From the NCBI GenBank assembly GCA_018268415.1, contig JAFDWO010000100.1:1-64000 (forward strand): a DNA stretch of 64,000 bases, in the 5' to 3' direction. The notes beneath the pieces are model-generated. The model saw nothing but the letters and a program-made list of their open reading frames with translations. It was not told the origin of the DNA and did not search any database. Position numbers and translations under genes: made by a program. This DNA is from Actinomycetota bacterium. GTDB taxonomy: Bacteria; Actinomycetota; Thermoleophilia; Solirubrobacterales; 70-9. Positions 42,794 through 51,921 of this stretch are shown here, piece by piece (position 1 is the stretch's first letter; every line of letters starts with the position of its first letter).

Positions 42794-43843
42794 CTACGCG
42801 GCCGGCGCGGCGCTGCCCGTCGCGCCGCTCTGGGGCTCCGGCATCGGCGGCTCCCCCGGCGCCGCGGGCGCGGCGTCGCCCTCGGGCAGGGGATCGACGG
42901 TCTCCGGTGCGCTCAGCGTCGACCACGGCGCGGGCGCGGGCCGGCGCTCGTCGTAGATGACCTCGGTCCCCGCCATCTTGTCCGCCCAGCTCCGTCGCGA
43001 TTCGCCGAACAGCACGCCGAGGAAACCGATCCCGAAGGTGACGAAGGAGAGGCCGATGCCGACCAGCCGGCGGAAGGCGCGGCGCACGGACAGGCGCCGC
43101 TCGCTCAACCTGATGCCGAGGAAGCGCATCCCCGGCGTCTGCCCGGCCAACGACCAGAACCCGCCCAGGTAGAGGCCGACGACGATCAGCCAGGCGAGCG
43201 AGCCGACCGCGATCACGCCGCGCGGCACACCCTTGCCGGTGCCGTCGAAGAAGGCGACGATCAGGGTCAGCGCGGCGGCGACGACGGTGAAGAAGAGGTT
43301 GATGATCGCCGCGTCGACCACGAAGGCGCCGGCGCGGGTGACGACGCCGGCGCGGTTGGTCGGCAGCGGCCGGCGGCGACGGAAGAAGACCCGGCGGACG
43401 ACGCGCTCCACCACGTTGTCGAGGTCGCGCGCCAGTTTCGCGATCTGCCTGCCGATGTCCCCGAGCAGGCCGACGCTCTGCGAGGCGATCGCCTGGCGGA
43501 CCTCGGGCGCCGCGGCGATCCGCTCGACCATCTGCTGGACCTGCGGCCCGGCGAGGAGTCGGCGCCACACCTCGTCGACCAGCTCGGAGTCGAGGGTCTC
43601 GAGGATCGCCTTTTTCACCGCCTCGCTGTCGAGGGCGCCCTGGACCGCCTCTTCGATCACCGGGCCTTCCAGCACCCGGGCGATCGCGCGCTCCACCGCC
43701 TCCGATTCGACTGCCGAGACGATCGCCTCCTCGGCCGCCATCTCGACCGCCTTGTCGATCCCGGTCGCGCGGCCGACCGCCCCGGCGCCACGGGCACCGG
43801 CTCCCAGCAACCGCGCCGCGAGCGGCGTGCTCTCGTCGGCCAT
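42794..43843 (-). CDS. RDD family membrane protein
   Basis: 349 residues from ATG 43843; longer frames upstream are antisense noise. The first 150 residues are soluble and helical with repeated acidic motifs (ESEAVERAIARVLEGPVIEEAVQGALDSEAVKKAILETLDSELV). The RDD domain follows (NRAGVVTRAGAFVVDAAIINLFF, with R-A...D pattern, then two or three membrane helices and SWADKMAGTEVIYD, the family's C-terminal D-K-x-x-G-T). The tail is Pro/Ala-rich. Third gene of a TetR-Nudix-RDD set. Transport function is sometimes proposed for RDD proteins; not shown here. Confidence 0.85.
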   Translation of the reverse strand: MADESTPLAARLLGAGARGAGAVGRATGIDKAVEMAAEEAIVSAVESEAVERAIARVLEGPVIEEAVQGALDSEAVKKAILETLDSELVDEVWRRLLAGPQVQQMVERIAAAPEVRQAIASQSVGLLGDIGRQIAKLARDLDNVVERVVRRVFFRRRRPLPTNRAGVVTRAGAFVVDAAIINLFFTVVAAALTLIVAFFDGTGKGVPRGVIAVGSLAWLIVVGLYLGGFWSLAGQTPGMRFLGIRLSERRLSVRRAFRRLVGIGLSFVTFGIGFLGVLFGESRRSWADKMAGTEVIYDERRPAPAPWSTLSAPETVDPLPEGDAAPAAPGEPPMPEPQSGATGSAAPAA

Positions 43844-43887
43844 CGGGCCGAGTCTAGCCCGCCGGCGCGCGTTCGCCGCGGCGGCGC

Positions 43888-44379
43888 TCAGCGGGGTACG
43901 GCGCGGCCCAGGTGCTCGAGCAAGCGGTCGAGGAACTCGCCCTGGGCGGGAAGCAGCTTGCGCCGCGCTGTCTCCAGCTCGAACCAGTCGGCGCGGTCGA
44001 CCTCGGGGAACTCGACCTCGCGCCCGCTTCGCGGCGGCCACTCCATCTCGAATGTGTTGCTGTCGAGGGCGGCAGGGTCGAAGTCCCCCTCCGCCGCCCA
44101 GGCATCGACGACTTTGCCCGCCCGCTGGCGGATCGAGCCGAGCTCGATCAGCTCGGTCGGCTCAAGGTCCGGGGCGCCGGCGCCGAGCTCCTCGTCAAGC
44201 TCCCGCAGCGCCGCCTCGCGCGAGTCCTCCGCGGCCTCGATCCCGCCCTTCGGGATCGACCAGGCCCCCTCGTCGCGCTTGGCCCAGTAAGGACCGCCGG
44301 GGTGGACCAGGAGGAACTCGGTCTCGCCGTCCTCCCGGTCGCGGTACAGGAGGATGCCGGAGCTGCGCTTGGTCGCCAC
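43888..44379 (-). CDS. Nudix hydrolase
   Basis: 163 residues from GTG 44379 with a GAGGGGGA site, which decides the start against an open frame to 44589. Nudix box G-IEAAED-SREAALRELDEELGA matches G-x5-E-x7-REUXEEXGU. N-terminal SSGILLYRDREDGETEFLLVHPGGPYWAKRDEGAWSIPKGG is the pattern of the small Nudix group acting on diadenosine polyphosphates or similar. Substrate not certain. 7 nt after the TetR stop. Confidence 0.92.
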   Translation of the reverse strand: MATKRSSGILLYRDREDGETEFLLVHPGGPYWAKRDEGAWSIPKGGIEAAEDSREAALRELDEELGAGAPDLEPTELIELGSIRQRAGKVVDAWAAEGDFDPAALDSNTFEMEWPPRSGREVEFPEVDRADWFELETARRKLLPAQGEFLDRLLEHLGRAVPR

Positions 44380-44386
44380 GTCCCCC

Positions 44387-44965
44387 TCAGCCTTCCAGCG
44401 CGTCGAGGAGCGGACCGAGCGTCGCCAGGACCTCCTCGCGCGGCGTCGCGGCGAGTGTCTCCAGAGTGCCGTTGGCGCGGGTGACGGCGACGCCGACGGC
44501 GAGCGCGACGAGCAGCTCGGCCCGGATCTCGGCGTCGGCGGCGCCGCGCTCGCGCAGCTCGGCAGCCAGACTGACCAGCACGCGATCACGGACCACGGTG
44601 CTGACCTGCTCGCGCGCGTCGGGGCTCAGCGTGGGGCTGGCGAGGGCGCGACTGATCGGGCTGTGGCCACGCTCGTCCCAGCGCTCGAGCAGGAAGGCGA
44701 CCAGGGCCCGCGGGGCGAAGTCGATGCCTTCCTCCTCCGCCGAGCCCGCCGCGATCGCGGCGATGAAGAGACCTTCCTTGGAGTCGAAATAGCGCGCGAT
44801 CAGCGCCGGATCGACCCCGGCCCGCAGACCGATCTCCCGCGTCGTCGCCCGGTCGTAGCCGACCGACTCGAAGACCTCGCGGGCAGCTTCGAGCAGGGCC
44901 CGGCGTGAGGCCTCGGCGTCATGCGGGCGCCGGGTCGCGGTCGCCTTGTCACCGACCGGTGACAT
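44387..44965 (-). CDS. TetR family regulator
   Basis: 192 residues from ATG 44965 (45001 possible). N-terminal HTH: DAEASRRALLEAAREVFESVGYDRATTREIGLRAGVDPALIARYFDSKEGLF, the canonical TetR helix set. C-terminal helical ligand domain. First gene of the TetR-Nudix-RDD run and divergent from the PAP2 gene 83 nt away, so either may be its target. Confidence 0.92.
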   Translation of the reverse strand: MSPVGDKATATRRPHDAEASRRALLEAAREVFESVGYDRATTREIGLRAGVDPALIARYFDSKEGLFIAAIAAGSAEEEGIDFAPRALVAFLLERWDERGHSPISRALASPTLSPDAREQVSTVVRDRVLVSLAAELRERGAADAEIRAELLVALAVGVAVTRANGTLETLAATPREEVLATLGPLLDALEG

Positions 44966-45048
44966 GCGGGCGAGCCTACCACGGCGGCCGACCGCGCTCA
45001 TCCGGCTCTCATCTGGCCTTTTAACAATGTCGTTACGTTCGCTTGACC

Positions 45049-45660
45049 ATGGACTGGAGCATCCTTCACACCCTCAACAACTTCCTCTACCAGCACGACG
45101 CGGTGGAGGACCCGTTGCTGTTCTACGTCAACATCTCCGAGGCGCTCTTCGTCGCGACCCTCGTCGTCGTCTTCCTCTTCGCCAACGGCGCGCGCCGGCG
45201 CGCCTGGCGGCGCGCCACGGTGGCCGCGGGGCTCAGCGCCGGGCTCGCGCTCGCGATCGGGAAGGTGATCTCCGAACTGGTCGACCGCGCCCGCCCCTTC
45301 GTCACCGACCCGCACGGCGTCCACCTCTTCAGCGGCCACGCCGCCGACCCCGGCTTTCCCAGCGACCACGCCACCGGGGCGTTCGCGGTCGCGATGGCGA
45401 TCTGGCTGCGCAACCGCCGCTGGGGCACGGTCGCCTTGATCGCCGCCGCGGTGCTGTCGGTCGGGCGGGTCGCGATCGGCGTCCACTACCCGAGCGACGT
45501 GCTCGCCGGCGCGGCGCTGGGCTGTGCCGCCGCCCTCGTCCTCTTCATCCGCCCGCTGCGCGAGCTGGTCGACCGGCTCTCCGACCTGCTCGGCGGCGTC
45601 CTCGAACGCGGACTGCGCCGGCTCCGGCCGCTGCGTCCGGCTCAGCCACCGAGCCGGTAG
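45049..45660 (+). CDS. PAP2 family phosphatase (undecaprenyl-diphosphatase-like)
   Basis: 203 residues from ATG 45049. Five to six membrane helices. The three PAP2 motifs are present: KVISELVDRARPF (K-x6-RP), PSDHATGAF (PSGH-type) and GRVAIGVHYPSDVLAG (SR-x5-H-x3-D type, with G for S). This arrangement fits BcrC-like C55-PP phosphatases that recycle the cell-wall lipid carrier. Its 3' end overlaps the convergent PQQ gene by 19 nt. Confidence 0.88.
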   Translation: MDWSILHTLNNFLYQHDAVEDPLLFYVNISEALFVATLVVVFLFANGARRRAWRRATVAAGLSAGLALAIGKVISELVDRARPFVTDPHGVHLFSGHAADPGFPSDHATGAFAVAMAIWLRNRRWGTVALIAAAVLSVGRVAIGVHYPSDVLAGAALGCAAALVLFIRPLRELVDRLSDLLGGVLERGLRRLRPLRPAQPPSR

Positions 45661-48617
45661 GCGACCAGCGAGGGCACCTGCCCTTCGGCTACGGCGATCC
45701 CAGCGGCAAGGACGAGGCTGTCGCCGGAGGCGATCACTCCCGAGTTCGCCCCGGCGGGCAGCGATGCCGACCAGACTTCGCCGCCGGTGCCCGCGTCGAG
45801 CCCGTGCAGGGTCCCTTCGAAGGTGCTGAAGAAGACCATGTCGTTGACCGCCACCGGCGCGCCGAACGCCGGCCCTTCGTAGGTCTGGCTCCACTTCTGC
45901 TTGCCGGTGGCGAGGTCGAGGGCGACCATTTCGCCGCTCATCTCTTCGCCTTCGCCGATCACTTCGCCGTTTTCGACCGTCAGCGGGTGGTTCACCACCG
46001 GCACGAACAGGGTCGTCTTCGACGCGGCCATCGGCGCGATCACCCCGCCGAGAAGTCCCGGATAGACCGTCGCCTGCTTCGGCAGCTTCGAGAATTCGCC
46101 ACGCATCGCCAGGAGGCCGTCTTCGTCGTGACCGTTGTGCTTGCCGACCGGCACCTTCCAGACCGGCTTGCCGGTCTTCGCGTCGACCGCGGCGACGATG
46201 CCGGACTTGCCGGCGCCGATCGCGAGCTCGCGGCCGCCCACGTCGGCGAGGATCGGCGGATCCTGGAAGTCCCAGTCGTAGACGTCGTGGGGCGTGGCCT
46301 GGAAGAACCACTCGAGCTTCCCGGTCTTCGCGTTCAGCTTGACCAGCGAGTCGGTGTAGTGGTTCGGGCCGGGACGGCTCTTGCCCCAGGGCAGGCCTTC
46401 GGCGCCGGGGAACGGCACCGGGTTGCCGGTCCCGATGTACATCCCGCCTTCTTCGTCGAAGGACGGCGCGTACCAGAGGCCGCCGCCCGCGTTGATCGTC
46501 TTGTGATTCTTGGACCAGAGGCCCTTCGGGGCCGTGTCGAAGCTCCACCTTTTCGCGCCGGTCTTCGTATCGAGCGCCCAGAGGACGCCGGCGATGCCGC
46601 CGTTGTAGGCGCTGGTGACGTCGGTCGGCACGGTCGAGACGTAGACCAGCCCGTCGTGGACGCCCGGCGACATGTCGATTGCTTCCTTCGGCACCGTGAT
46701 CAGTTCGGTCGACCAGACTTCTTCGCCGGTTTCCGCGTCGAGCGCGAACGCGTTCGTCGCCGTCGCCCCGAAGACCATGCCTTCGGCGACGGCGACGCCG
46801 TTCGGGCCCTGGTCGGGGGATTCCATCTTCGTTTCCCAGAGCAGTTCGCCCGATTCCAGGTCGACCGCCTGGACGTTCGATTCCAGATCCTGCATGTAGA
46901 CGACGCCGTCGACGACCACCGGCGAGGCCGAGTAGGCACCGTAGGTGCTCTGCGCTTCGCTCGGCAGCGTCCAGGCGAGCTTCAGCCCGGCTGCCGAGGA
47001 GCGGTCGATCGGCCCACCGACGAAGCGCGAGTTGGCGAGGTCGATGCCGGGATAGCCCACCGCGGCCGTGGCACCCCCGGGGTCGCCGCCTTCGTTGCCC
47101 GCGCCCGCGGCGGTCGTCTTCGCTTCGGCGGCGCCCGCTGACGGTGCGGTCGAGGAGGACGACGAGCCGCCGCCGCAGCCCGCCAGCAGGGCGACGACGA
47201 GGATCGTCAGGGCCGCCGCCGCGGCGCCTCGCTTCGCCCTGGTCAGGGCCGGAACGAGCGGCGCCAGCACCCGGTTGGCGAGCAGGCCGAGGCTGCCGAG
47301 GTTGGCGAAGCCGGGGCCCTGACCGAGGCCGGCGAGGCCGGGGATGTGGAGACGCGGCTCCAGGCCCTCGAGCGCCAGGGAGCGGTCGAAGCGCAGCTCG
47401 GTCCCGGGCGGGCGGTCCCAGATCGGCCCGACCCGCTCCTCGAGGCCGGCGCGCACCGGCTCGGCGAAGAGCCCGCGCAACTGGGCGAGGAGGTCGAAGC
47501 CGGTGCAGTTGACGACGTACTCGTGGTGGGCGATCGCCGGCCCGGCGGCGGTGTCCAGCTCCAGCTCGACCTCTTCCCCACCCCGCGCCGCGTTGACCTG
47601 GACCGCCCGGCCGAGCTCGAAGGCGCAGCGCTGCTCCCCCGCGAGGCGCGCGATCACTCCCGCGTCGAAGACCCCCCGATCGCAGTGCTTGACGAAGTCC
47701 CTGCGGGTCTCCAGGTCGAGGTGCTCCCACCCGACGTCGTCGGGATCGGCGAAGACGCGGTTCTCGAGGAAGCTCTCGCCGCGGGAGAGCGGCAGCATCG
47801 GCGTGTAGACGGTGATCTTCGCCTGCGGGCGCATCGCCCGCAGGAAGACCAGGGCCGAGAGCGCGCTCTCGCCGCCGCCCACGATCGCCACGTCGACCTC
47901 GCGGTCGGCGGGCAGGCGAGCGAACTCGCCGCGGCGCGAGTCACAATGCAGGACGCGCGGCTCGGCCGCCGGGTCGTGCGGGAAGGCGCGGTGGACGCCC
48001 GGGCCGGTCAGCAGCAGGGCGCGGCCGCGCAGGCGCCGCGTCTCCCCCCGCGGCTTGTCATCCATAAGCGCAGGAGCCTCGGCGGCGCCCGCCTGGTCCT
48101 CCACCTCGATCACCCATTGCTCGCGAGACGGGTCGAGCTCGATCGCCACGACGCGCCCGCTCAGCACGCTCACCCCCTCCGTCGCCCGCTCCAGCACCCA
48201 ACCGAGGTAGGTCCCGTACTCGCGGTGGAGGATCGGCGGCGCGCCCGAGTTGACCCAAGGCGCGTACTCACCGCGTTCGATCGAGTGGCGCTGCCAGCTC
48301 AGCGGCAGGAGCGCGGCGTCGAGCTCGTCCCCGACCTCGGGGAACTGCCGGGCGCTGCGGTAAGGGAAGCCGACGTCCTTGATCGGCGGCACCGCCAGCG
48401 GCTCCTCGCCCGAGGTCATCCCGTTCAGCCCCAGCCAGGACGCGGCGGGCTCGGCTTTCTCGACGATCGTGACCGTCAGCTCGGCGAGCCCGAGCCCGTT
48501 GATCGCGTCGACCTTGGCGGCGATCGCCGCCGCCTTCGCCCCCGCGCCGACGATCACGAGGTCCGCGACCGGAGCCTCGTCCTCTCCCTGCCTGCCCCCC
48601 ACACCGATGCCGCTCAT
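45642..48617 (-). CDS. MbtG-like N-hydroxylase fused to PQQ beta-propeller
   Basis: 991 codons in one frame. Residues 1-455 match mycobactin MbtG-type lysine N6-monooxygenase along their length: FAD motif VIVGAGAKAAAIAAK, ASWLGLNGMTSGEEPL, KDVGFPYRSA, NADPH motif VAIVGGGESALSAL, LSRGESFLENRVFADP, LGQGPGFANLGSLGLLANRVL. At 456-481 comes a lipoprotein-like signal (RAKRGAAAAALTILVVALLAGC), then residues 515-991 form a quinoprotein propeller (GTGNPVPF, PNHYTDSLVKLNAKTGKLEWFFQATPHDVYDWD, as in PQQ alcohol dehydrogenases). Either a true fusion with an internal membrane span or a lost stop with internal initiation (GTG at 47270). Start overlaps the P450 stop (ATGA). Confidence 0.85.
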   Translation of the reverse strand: MSGIGVGGRQGEDEAPVADLVIVGAGAKAAAIAAKVDAINGLGLAELTVTIVEKAEPAASWLGLNGMTSGEEPLAVPPIKDVGFPYRSARQFPEVGDELDAALLPLSWQRHSIERGEYAPWVNSGAPPILHREYGTYLGWVLERATEGVSVLSGRVVAIELDPSREQWVIEVEDQAGAAEAPALMDDKPRGETRRLRGRALLLTGPGVHRAFPHDPAAEPRVLHCDSRRGEFARLPADREVDVAIVGGGESALSALVFLRAMRPQAKITVYTPMLPLSRGESFLENRVFADPDDVGWEHLDLETRRDFVKHCDRGVFDAGVIARLAGEQRCAFELGRAVQVNAARGGEEVELELDTAAGPAIAHHEYVVNCTGFDLLAQLRGLFAEPVRAGLEERVGPIWDRPPGTELRFDRSLALEGLEPRLHIPGLAGLGQGPGFANLGSLGLLANRVLAPLVPALTRAKRGAAAAALTILVVALLAGCGGGSSSSSTAPSAGAAEAKTTAAGAGNEGGDPGGATAAVGYPGIDLANSRFVGGPIDRSSAAGLKLAWTLPSEAQSTYGAYSASPVVVDGVVYMQDLESNVQAVDLESGELLWETKMESPDQGPNGVAVAEGMVFGATATNAFALDAETGEEVWSTELITVPKEAIDMSPGVHDGLVYVSTVPTDVTSAYNGGIAGVLWALDTKTGAKRWSFDTAPKGLWSKNHKTINAGGGLWYAPSFDEEGGMYIGTGNPVPFPGAEGLPWGKSRPGPNHYTDSLVKLNAKTGKLEWFFQATPHDVYDWDFQDPPILADVGGRELAIGAGKSGIVAAVDAKTGKPVWKVPVGKHNGHDEDGLLAMRGEFSKLPKQATVYPGLLGGVIAPMAASKTTLFVPVVNHPLTVENGEVIGEGEEMSGEMVALDLATGKQKWSQTYEGPAFGAPVAVNDMVFFSTFEGTLHGLDAGTGGEVWSASLPAGANSGVIASGDSLVLAAGIAVAEGQVPSLVAYRLGG

Positions 48618-49897
48618 CCCACCATCACCAACCCCTTCTCTCCCGGACTGAAGGAGATCGCTGCTTTGCTGACGCGCTCATCACGGCCGTCCACCGGTCG
48701 CAGGTCGATCGCCGCCAGAACCTCGCGCAGGACCCGCTTCATCTCGAGTTCGGCGTAGCTCGCGGCGAGGCAACGGCGCACGCCGCCACCGAAGGGGATC
48801 CAGGTGTAGGTCCCCGCGGGACGTTCGAGGAAGCGCTCGGGGCGGAAGCGCAACGGCTCGGGATAATGGCGCGGGTCCCGGTGCAGGAGGTGGATGCAGG
48901 GGGCGACGACGGTCCCGGTCGGGAGATCGCGACCGGCGATCCGCATCGGCTCGCGCAGGCGGCGGACGACGACGGGCACCGGCGGGCGGAGCCGCAGCGT
49001 CTCCTTGACGACCGCGTCGAGGTAGGCGTCGTCGGTGCCACCCAAGATCTCCCGACGGGCGCGCGCGAGCGTCTCGGGGTTGCGCAGCAGGCGCTCGAAG
49101 GTCCAGGCGAGTGAGGTCGAGGTCGGGCCGTCGGTGAGCAGGGTGAGGAGTTCGTCGCGCAGCTCCCCCTCGCCGAGCGGCGAGCCGTCCTCGCGGCGGG
49201 CGGCGATCAGCATCGAGACGATGTCGGGGCGCGCGGGCACCGGCTCGGCGCGGCGGCGGCGCACCTCGGCCAGCGCCGCGTCCTCGACCGGGCGCATCGC
49301 TCCCCGGTAGCCGGCGCTGCGGCGCACCCATTCGGGCCCCAGAATCGTCAGCGCGGCGAGGCTGCTCGGGCGATTGAGGTACTCGGTCAGCTCGGTGAGG
49401 CGGCGGCGCAGGTCGTCGAGGCGAGGATCGTCGGCGCCCGGGCCGAAGACGGCCCGCATCACCACCTCCAGGGTGATCCGCTGCATCCGCGGCCAGAGCG
49501 CGAACGGCTCGCCCTCCGGCCAGGCGGCGATCTCGCGGCGGGTCACCTCGCCGATCGTCTCGGCGTCGTTGGCGATCGCCTCGCCGTGGAAGGCAGGCAG
49601 GACGACGCGGCGGCGGCGCATGTGCTCGGGTTCTTCGGAGAGCATCACCGAGCGCGGGCCGAGGACCGGGCCGAGCAGCGGGTTGGCGAGCGCGACGCCG
49701 ACCTTGTCGCCGGCGGTGAAGACGGCTTTGACGTCGTCCTCGTCGGCGAGCACGACCCAGTCGCCCCAGTGGCGGATCCGCAGGGTGAAGGCATCGCCGT
49801 AACGCTCGCGACAGCGCTCCAGCCAGGGCAACGAGCGCCGCGCCCAACCGAGCGCCTGCACGGCCCGCGGCAGCCGCGGCCCCGGCGGCAGGCTCAT
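48614..49897 (-). CDS. Cytochrome P450
   Basis: 427-residue soluble P450. Heme loop FGGGVRRCLA with C376 as axial ligand, K-helix ETLR (299-302) and PERF meander. The oxygen-activation helix reads TDGPTSTS (255-262) in place of the usual AGxDTT, keeping an acid and Ser/Thr but with Pro after Gly. No membrane anchor, so electrons come from ferredoxin partners not encoded here. Start overlaps the chorismate-mutase stop by 4 nt. Likely tailoring oxidase of the cluster. Confidence 0.94.
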   Translation of the reverse strand: MSLPPGPRLPRAVQALGWARRSLPWLERCRERYGDAFTLRIRHWGDWVVLADEDDVKAVFTAGDKVGVALANPLLGPVLGPRSVMLSEEPEHMRRRRVVLPAFHGEAIANDAETIGEVTRREIAAWPEGEPFALWPRMQRITLEVVMRAVFGPGADDPRLDDLRRRLTELTEYLNRPSSLAALTILGPEWVRRSAGYRGAMRPVEDAALAEVRRRRAEPVPARPDIVSMLIAARREDGSPLGEGELRDELLTLLTDGPTSTSLAWTFERLLRNPETLARARREILGGTDDAYLDAVVKETLRLRPPVPVVVRRLREPMRIAGRDLPTGTVVAPCIHLLHRDPRHYPEPLRFRPERFLERPAGTYTWIPFGGGVRRCLAASYAELEMKRVLREVLAAIDLRPVDGRDERVSKAAISFSPGEKGLVMVG

Positions 49898-50343
49898 CGC
49901 GCTTCCTCCGCCGGGGGTTCCTGTCCTTTGTCACCCACAGGGTTACCAAGGACAGAGAGCCCCTCCTCGTCCGCGGCGAGCCGCTCCATCAGCTCGTCCT
50001 CGGCACGGCAGGTGGCGTCGATCATCAGGTCGAGGAAGGCCGCGGTGAAGTCGCCGGGGAGGTCGAGCTCGGCGCCGTGCCGGAGGTAACGGGCGCGGAC
50101 GATCTCGACCCGGCCTGGCTGCATCATCGCGATCTCGTTCTCCGCCTTGTGGACGGCGACTTCGCGGCAGATCCGGAACCGCTCGCCAAGCAGGTCGACG
50201 AGCTGCGCGTCGATCTCGTCGAGGCGGGCGCGGAACGGGGCGAGGCCGATGGCGACCGCCTCCTCCGCCGGGGTCAGCGCCTGGCCGTCCGGCTCCTCGC
50301 GCTCCACGACAAGCTCGTCGGCGCGCTCCTCAGCGGCGCTCAT
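49894..50343 (-). CDS. Chorismate mutase type II (AroQ/PapB-like)
   Basis: 149 residues from ATG 50343. All-helical AroQ fold: LAPFRARLDEIDAQLVDLLGERFRICREVAVHKAENEIAMMQPGRVEIVRARYLRHGAELDLPGDFTAAFLDLMIDATCRAEDEL, with the R near the start of helix 1, R in ERFRICREVAVHK and the K-x-x-x-x-M/E region. Its place beside a PabAB fits a 4-amino-4-deoxychorismate mutase (PapB role), but isochorismate lyase or plain mutase activity is possible. Overlaps both neighbours by 4 nt. Confidence 0.85.
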   Translation of the reverse strand: MSAAEERADELVVEREEPDGQALTPAEEAVAIGLAPFRARLDEIDAQLVDLLGERFRICREVAVHKAENEIAMMQPGRVEIVRARYLRHGAELDLPGDFTAAFLDLMIDATCRAEDELMERLAADEEGLSVLGNPVGDKGQEPPAEEAR

Positions 50344-51302
50344 ACCGGGTCCTCCCCGAGGAGCCCGGCGGCGAAGGCGTGGCTGCACGGCGCCAATGCG
50401 TCGAGGGCGTAGCCGCCCTCCTGGACGACGCAGACCGGCAGCTCGGTGGCGGCCAGCAGGCGCCCGATGCCGGCGAAGACCTCGGGGCCGAAGTGCCAGC
50501 TGCCGTGCGGGTCGCCGTCGACGGTGTCGTAACCGAGCGAGACGACCAGTGCGGCGGAGTCGGCGGCGAGCTCGGCGAGCGAGGCTTCGACCTCGCCCAG
50601 GTAGGCGACCGGGTCCGGCGCGGCGGCGAAGGCGTGGGCGCGTTCACGCGACACCCGCGGCAACTCGGTGCCGGCGGCGACGTTGGTGACCGGCGAGGCG
50701 TGCAGGGAGTGGAGGGTCACGTCGCCGCCCATCCGCTCGACCAGCTCCGAGGTCCCGTTCGGATAGTGGAGGTCGAGGTCGAGGACGCCAACCGGAGCGA
50801 GCCCGCCTTCGCGCAACGCCTGCACGGCCGCCGCGGCGTTGTTGAGGTAGCAGTAGCCGCCGATGAAGTCCGGGCCGGCGTGGTGGCCGGGCGGGCGGCA
50901 GACTGCGTAGGCGTAACGGTCGCCGGCGACCAGGTGGGCGGCGGCCGAGAGCGCCGTGCGGACCGCCTCGCGGGCCGCGGCGACGAGCGCGGCGTTGACC
51001 GGGATGTCGGGCTCGAGACCGGGCGGCGCCAGCTCCGGGACCACGGTCGCCTCCTCCCCCGCGGCGGCGAGCGCGGCCAGGTGGGCAGGGCCGTGGAGAG
51101 CGGCGAGTGCACGCTCGACCGCCTCGTCGCCGGCCGTCGCGTCGACCGGGCGCACGCCGAAGTGACGGCGCAGCCCGAGCCGCAGGGCGGCGAGCCGCGC
51201 GTCGGAGTCATGCCCCTCCAGCCGCACGTCCCCTTCGCGGATCCAGACCGAGCCGGTGTCGAGGCCGTTGGTCCGCTGCTCGACCATCACCAGCTCGCTC
51301 AT
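50340..51302 (-). CDS. HDAC-like / acetylpolyamine amidohydrolase-like enzyme
   Basis: 320 residues from ATG 51302 (51365 possible). Arginase-deacetylase fold: RPPGHHAGPDFIGGYCYLNNAAAAVQAL (tandem His), VLDLDLHYPNGT (Zn ligands D and H; canonical HHGNGT is HYPNGT here), SLGYDTVDGDP (third Zn ligand D) and VVQEGGYALD. Zinc-dependent removal of acetyl groups from amines such as polyamines is the family reaction. Together with the adjoining GNAT it suggests protect-and-release acetylation of an amine intermediate. Overlaps the chorismate mutase start (ATGA). Confidence 0.88.
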   Translation of the reverse strand: MSELVMVEQRTNGLDTGSVWIREGDVRLEGHDSDARLAALRLGLRRHFGVRPVDATAGDEAVERALAALHGPAHLAALAAAGEEATVVPELAPPGLEPDIPVNAALVAAAREAVRTALSAAAHLVAGDRYAYAVCRPPGHHAGPDFIGGYCYLNNAAAAVQALREGGLAPVGVLDLDLHYPNGTSELVERMGGDVTLHSLHASPVTNVAAGTELPRVSRERAHAFAAAPDPVAYLGEVEASLAELAADSAALVVSLGYDTVDGDPHGSWHFGPEVFAGIGRLLAATELPVCVVQEGGYALDALAPCSHAFAAGLLGEDPV

Positions 51303-51414
51303 GACGAGGCCCAAGCCGCCATCGTCCCCCGGCCGGGGGCGCCGCGCCGGCCGCAGGAGCCGCATAGGCCGGGCGGGCCAGAACGGCGGGAGGGGTCGGC
51401 AAAGGCAGGCAGGC

Positions 51415-51921
51415 TCATGGCACCGCCCGCCGCATCCGCGGGCCGAGCCGCTCGAAGCCGTTGGCGAGGTAAAAGCGTTCCGTGGCGCGTAGGGCCGGGA
51501 AGCTCTCCCGCGGTAGACCGACCTCGACCCGTCCCGCGCCCTCGGCCGCCGCCGCCGCGGCCAGCGCCTCGACCAGGGCCGCGCCGACGCCCCGATCGCG
51601 CCACTCGCGCCGCGTCCACAGCACCTCGATCGTCAGCAGCCGTCCGGCGACCTGGATCGCCCGCGCCCAACTGGCGCTCAGCACCCCGGCGAGATCATCG
51701 CCCGCGGCGGCAACCAGGACGATGCCCAGGGACGGATCCCCGATGTGGGCGCGAGCCTCTGACTCGATCGCGGCGCGCGCCGGCGGCGTCCCGCCCAGCT
51801 CGGCCAGGAGCGCCGCAACCCCGGCGGCGACAGGAGGGGCGTCGTCGGCACGCGCCGGCCGAACCTCCCAGCCGACCGCCCCCGGCCCCACGGCCGGGCT
51901 CTGGGTCGCCACCCGGGTCAT
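51415..51921 (-). CDS. GNAT acetyltransferase of the biosynthetic operon
   Basis: 168 residues from ATG 51921, overlapping the PabAB stop (ATGA), which decides the start. GNAT core: VRPARADDAPPV, VAAAGDDLAGVLSASWARAIQVAGRLLTIEVLWTRREWRDRGVGAALVEALAAAAAAEGAGRVEVGLP (R-x-x-G-V-G acetyl-CoA loop), ATERFYLANGFERLG. Small-molecule type. With a neighbouring N-hydroxylase it could form a hydroxamate; with the deacetylase it could be a protecting step. Confidence 0.88.
   Translation of the reverse strand: MTRVATQSPAVGPGAVGWEVRPARADDAPPVAAGVAALLAELGGTPPARAAIESEARAHIGDPSLGIVLVAAAGDDLAGVLSASWARAIQVAGRLLTIEVLWTRREWRDRGVGAALVEALAAAAAAEGAGRVEVGLPRESFPALRATERFYLANGFERLGPRMRRAVP

Noticed and set aside
45043-47141. 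Long plus-strand frame continuing past the PAP2 gene
   Set aside because: It is a different frame antisense to the PQQ domain; the PAP2 gene ends at 45660.
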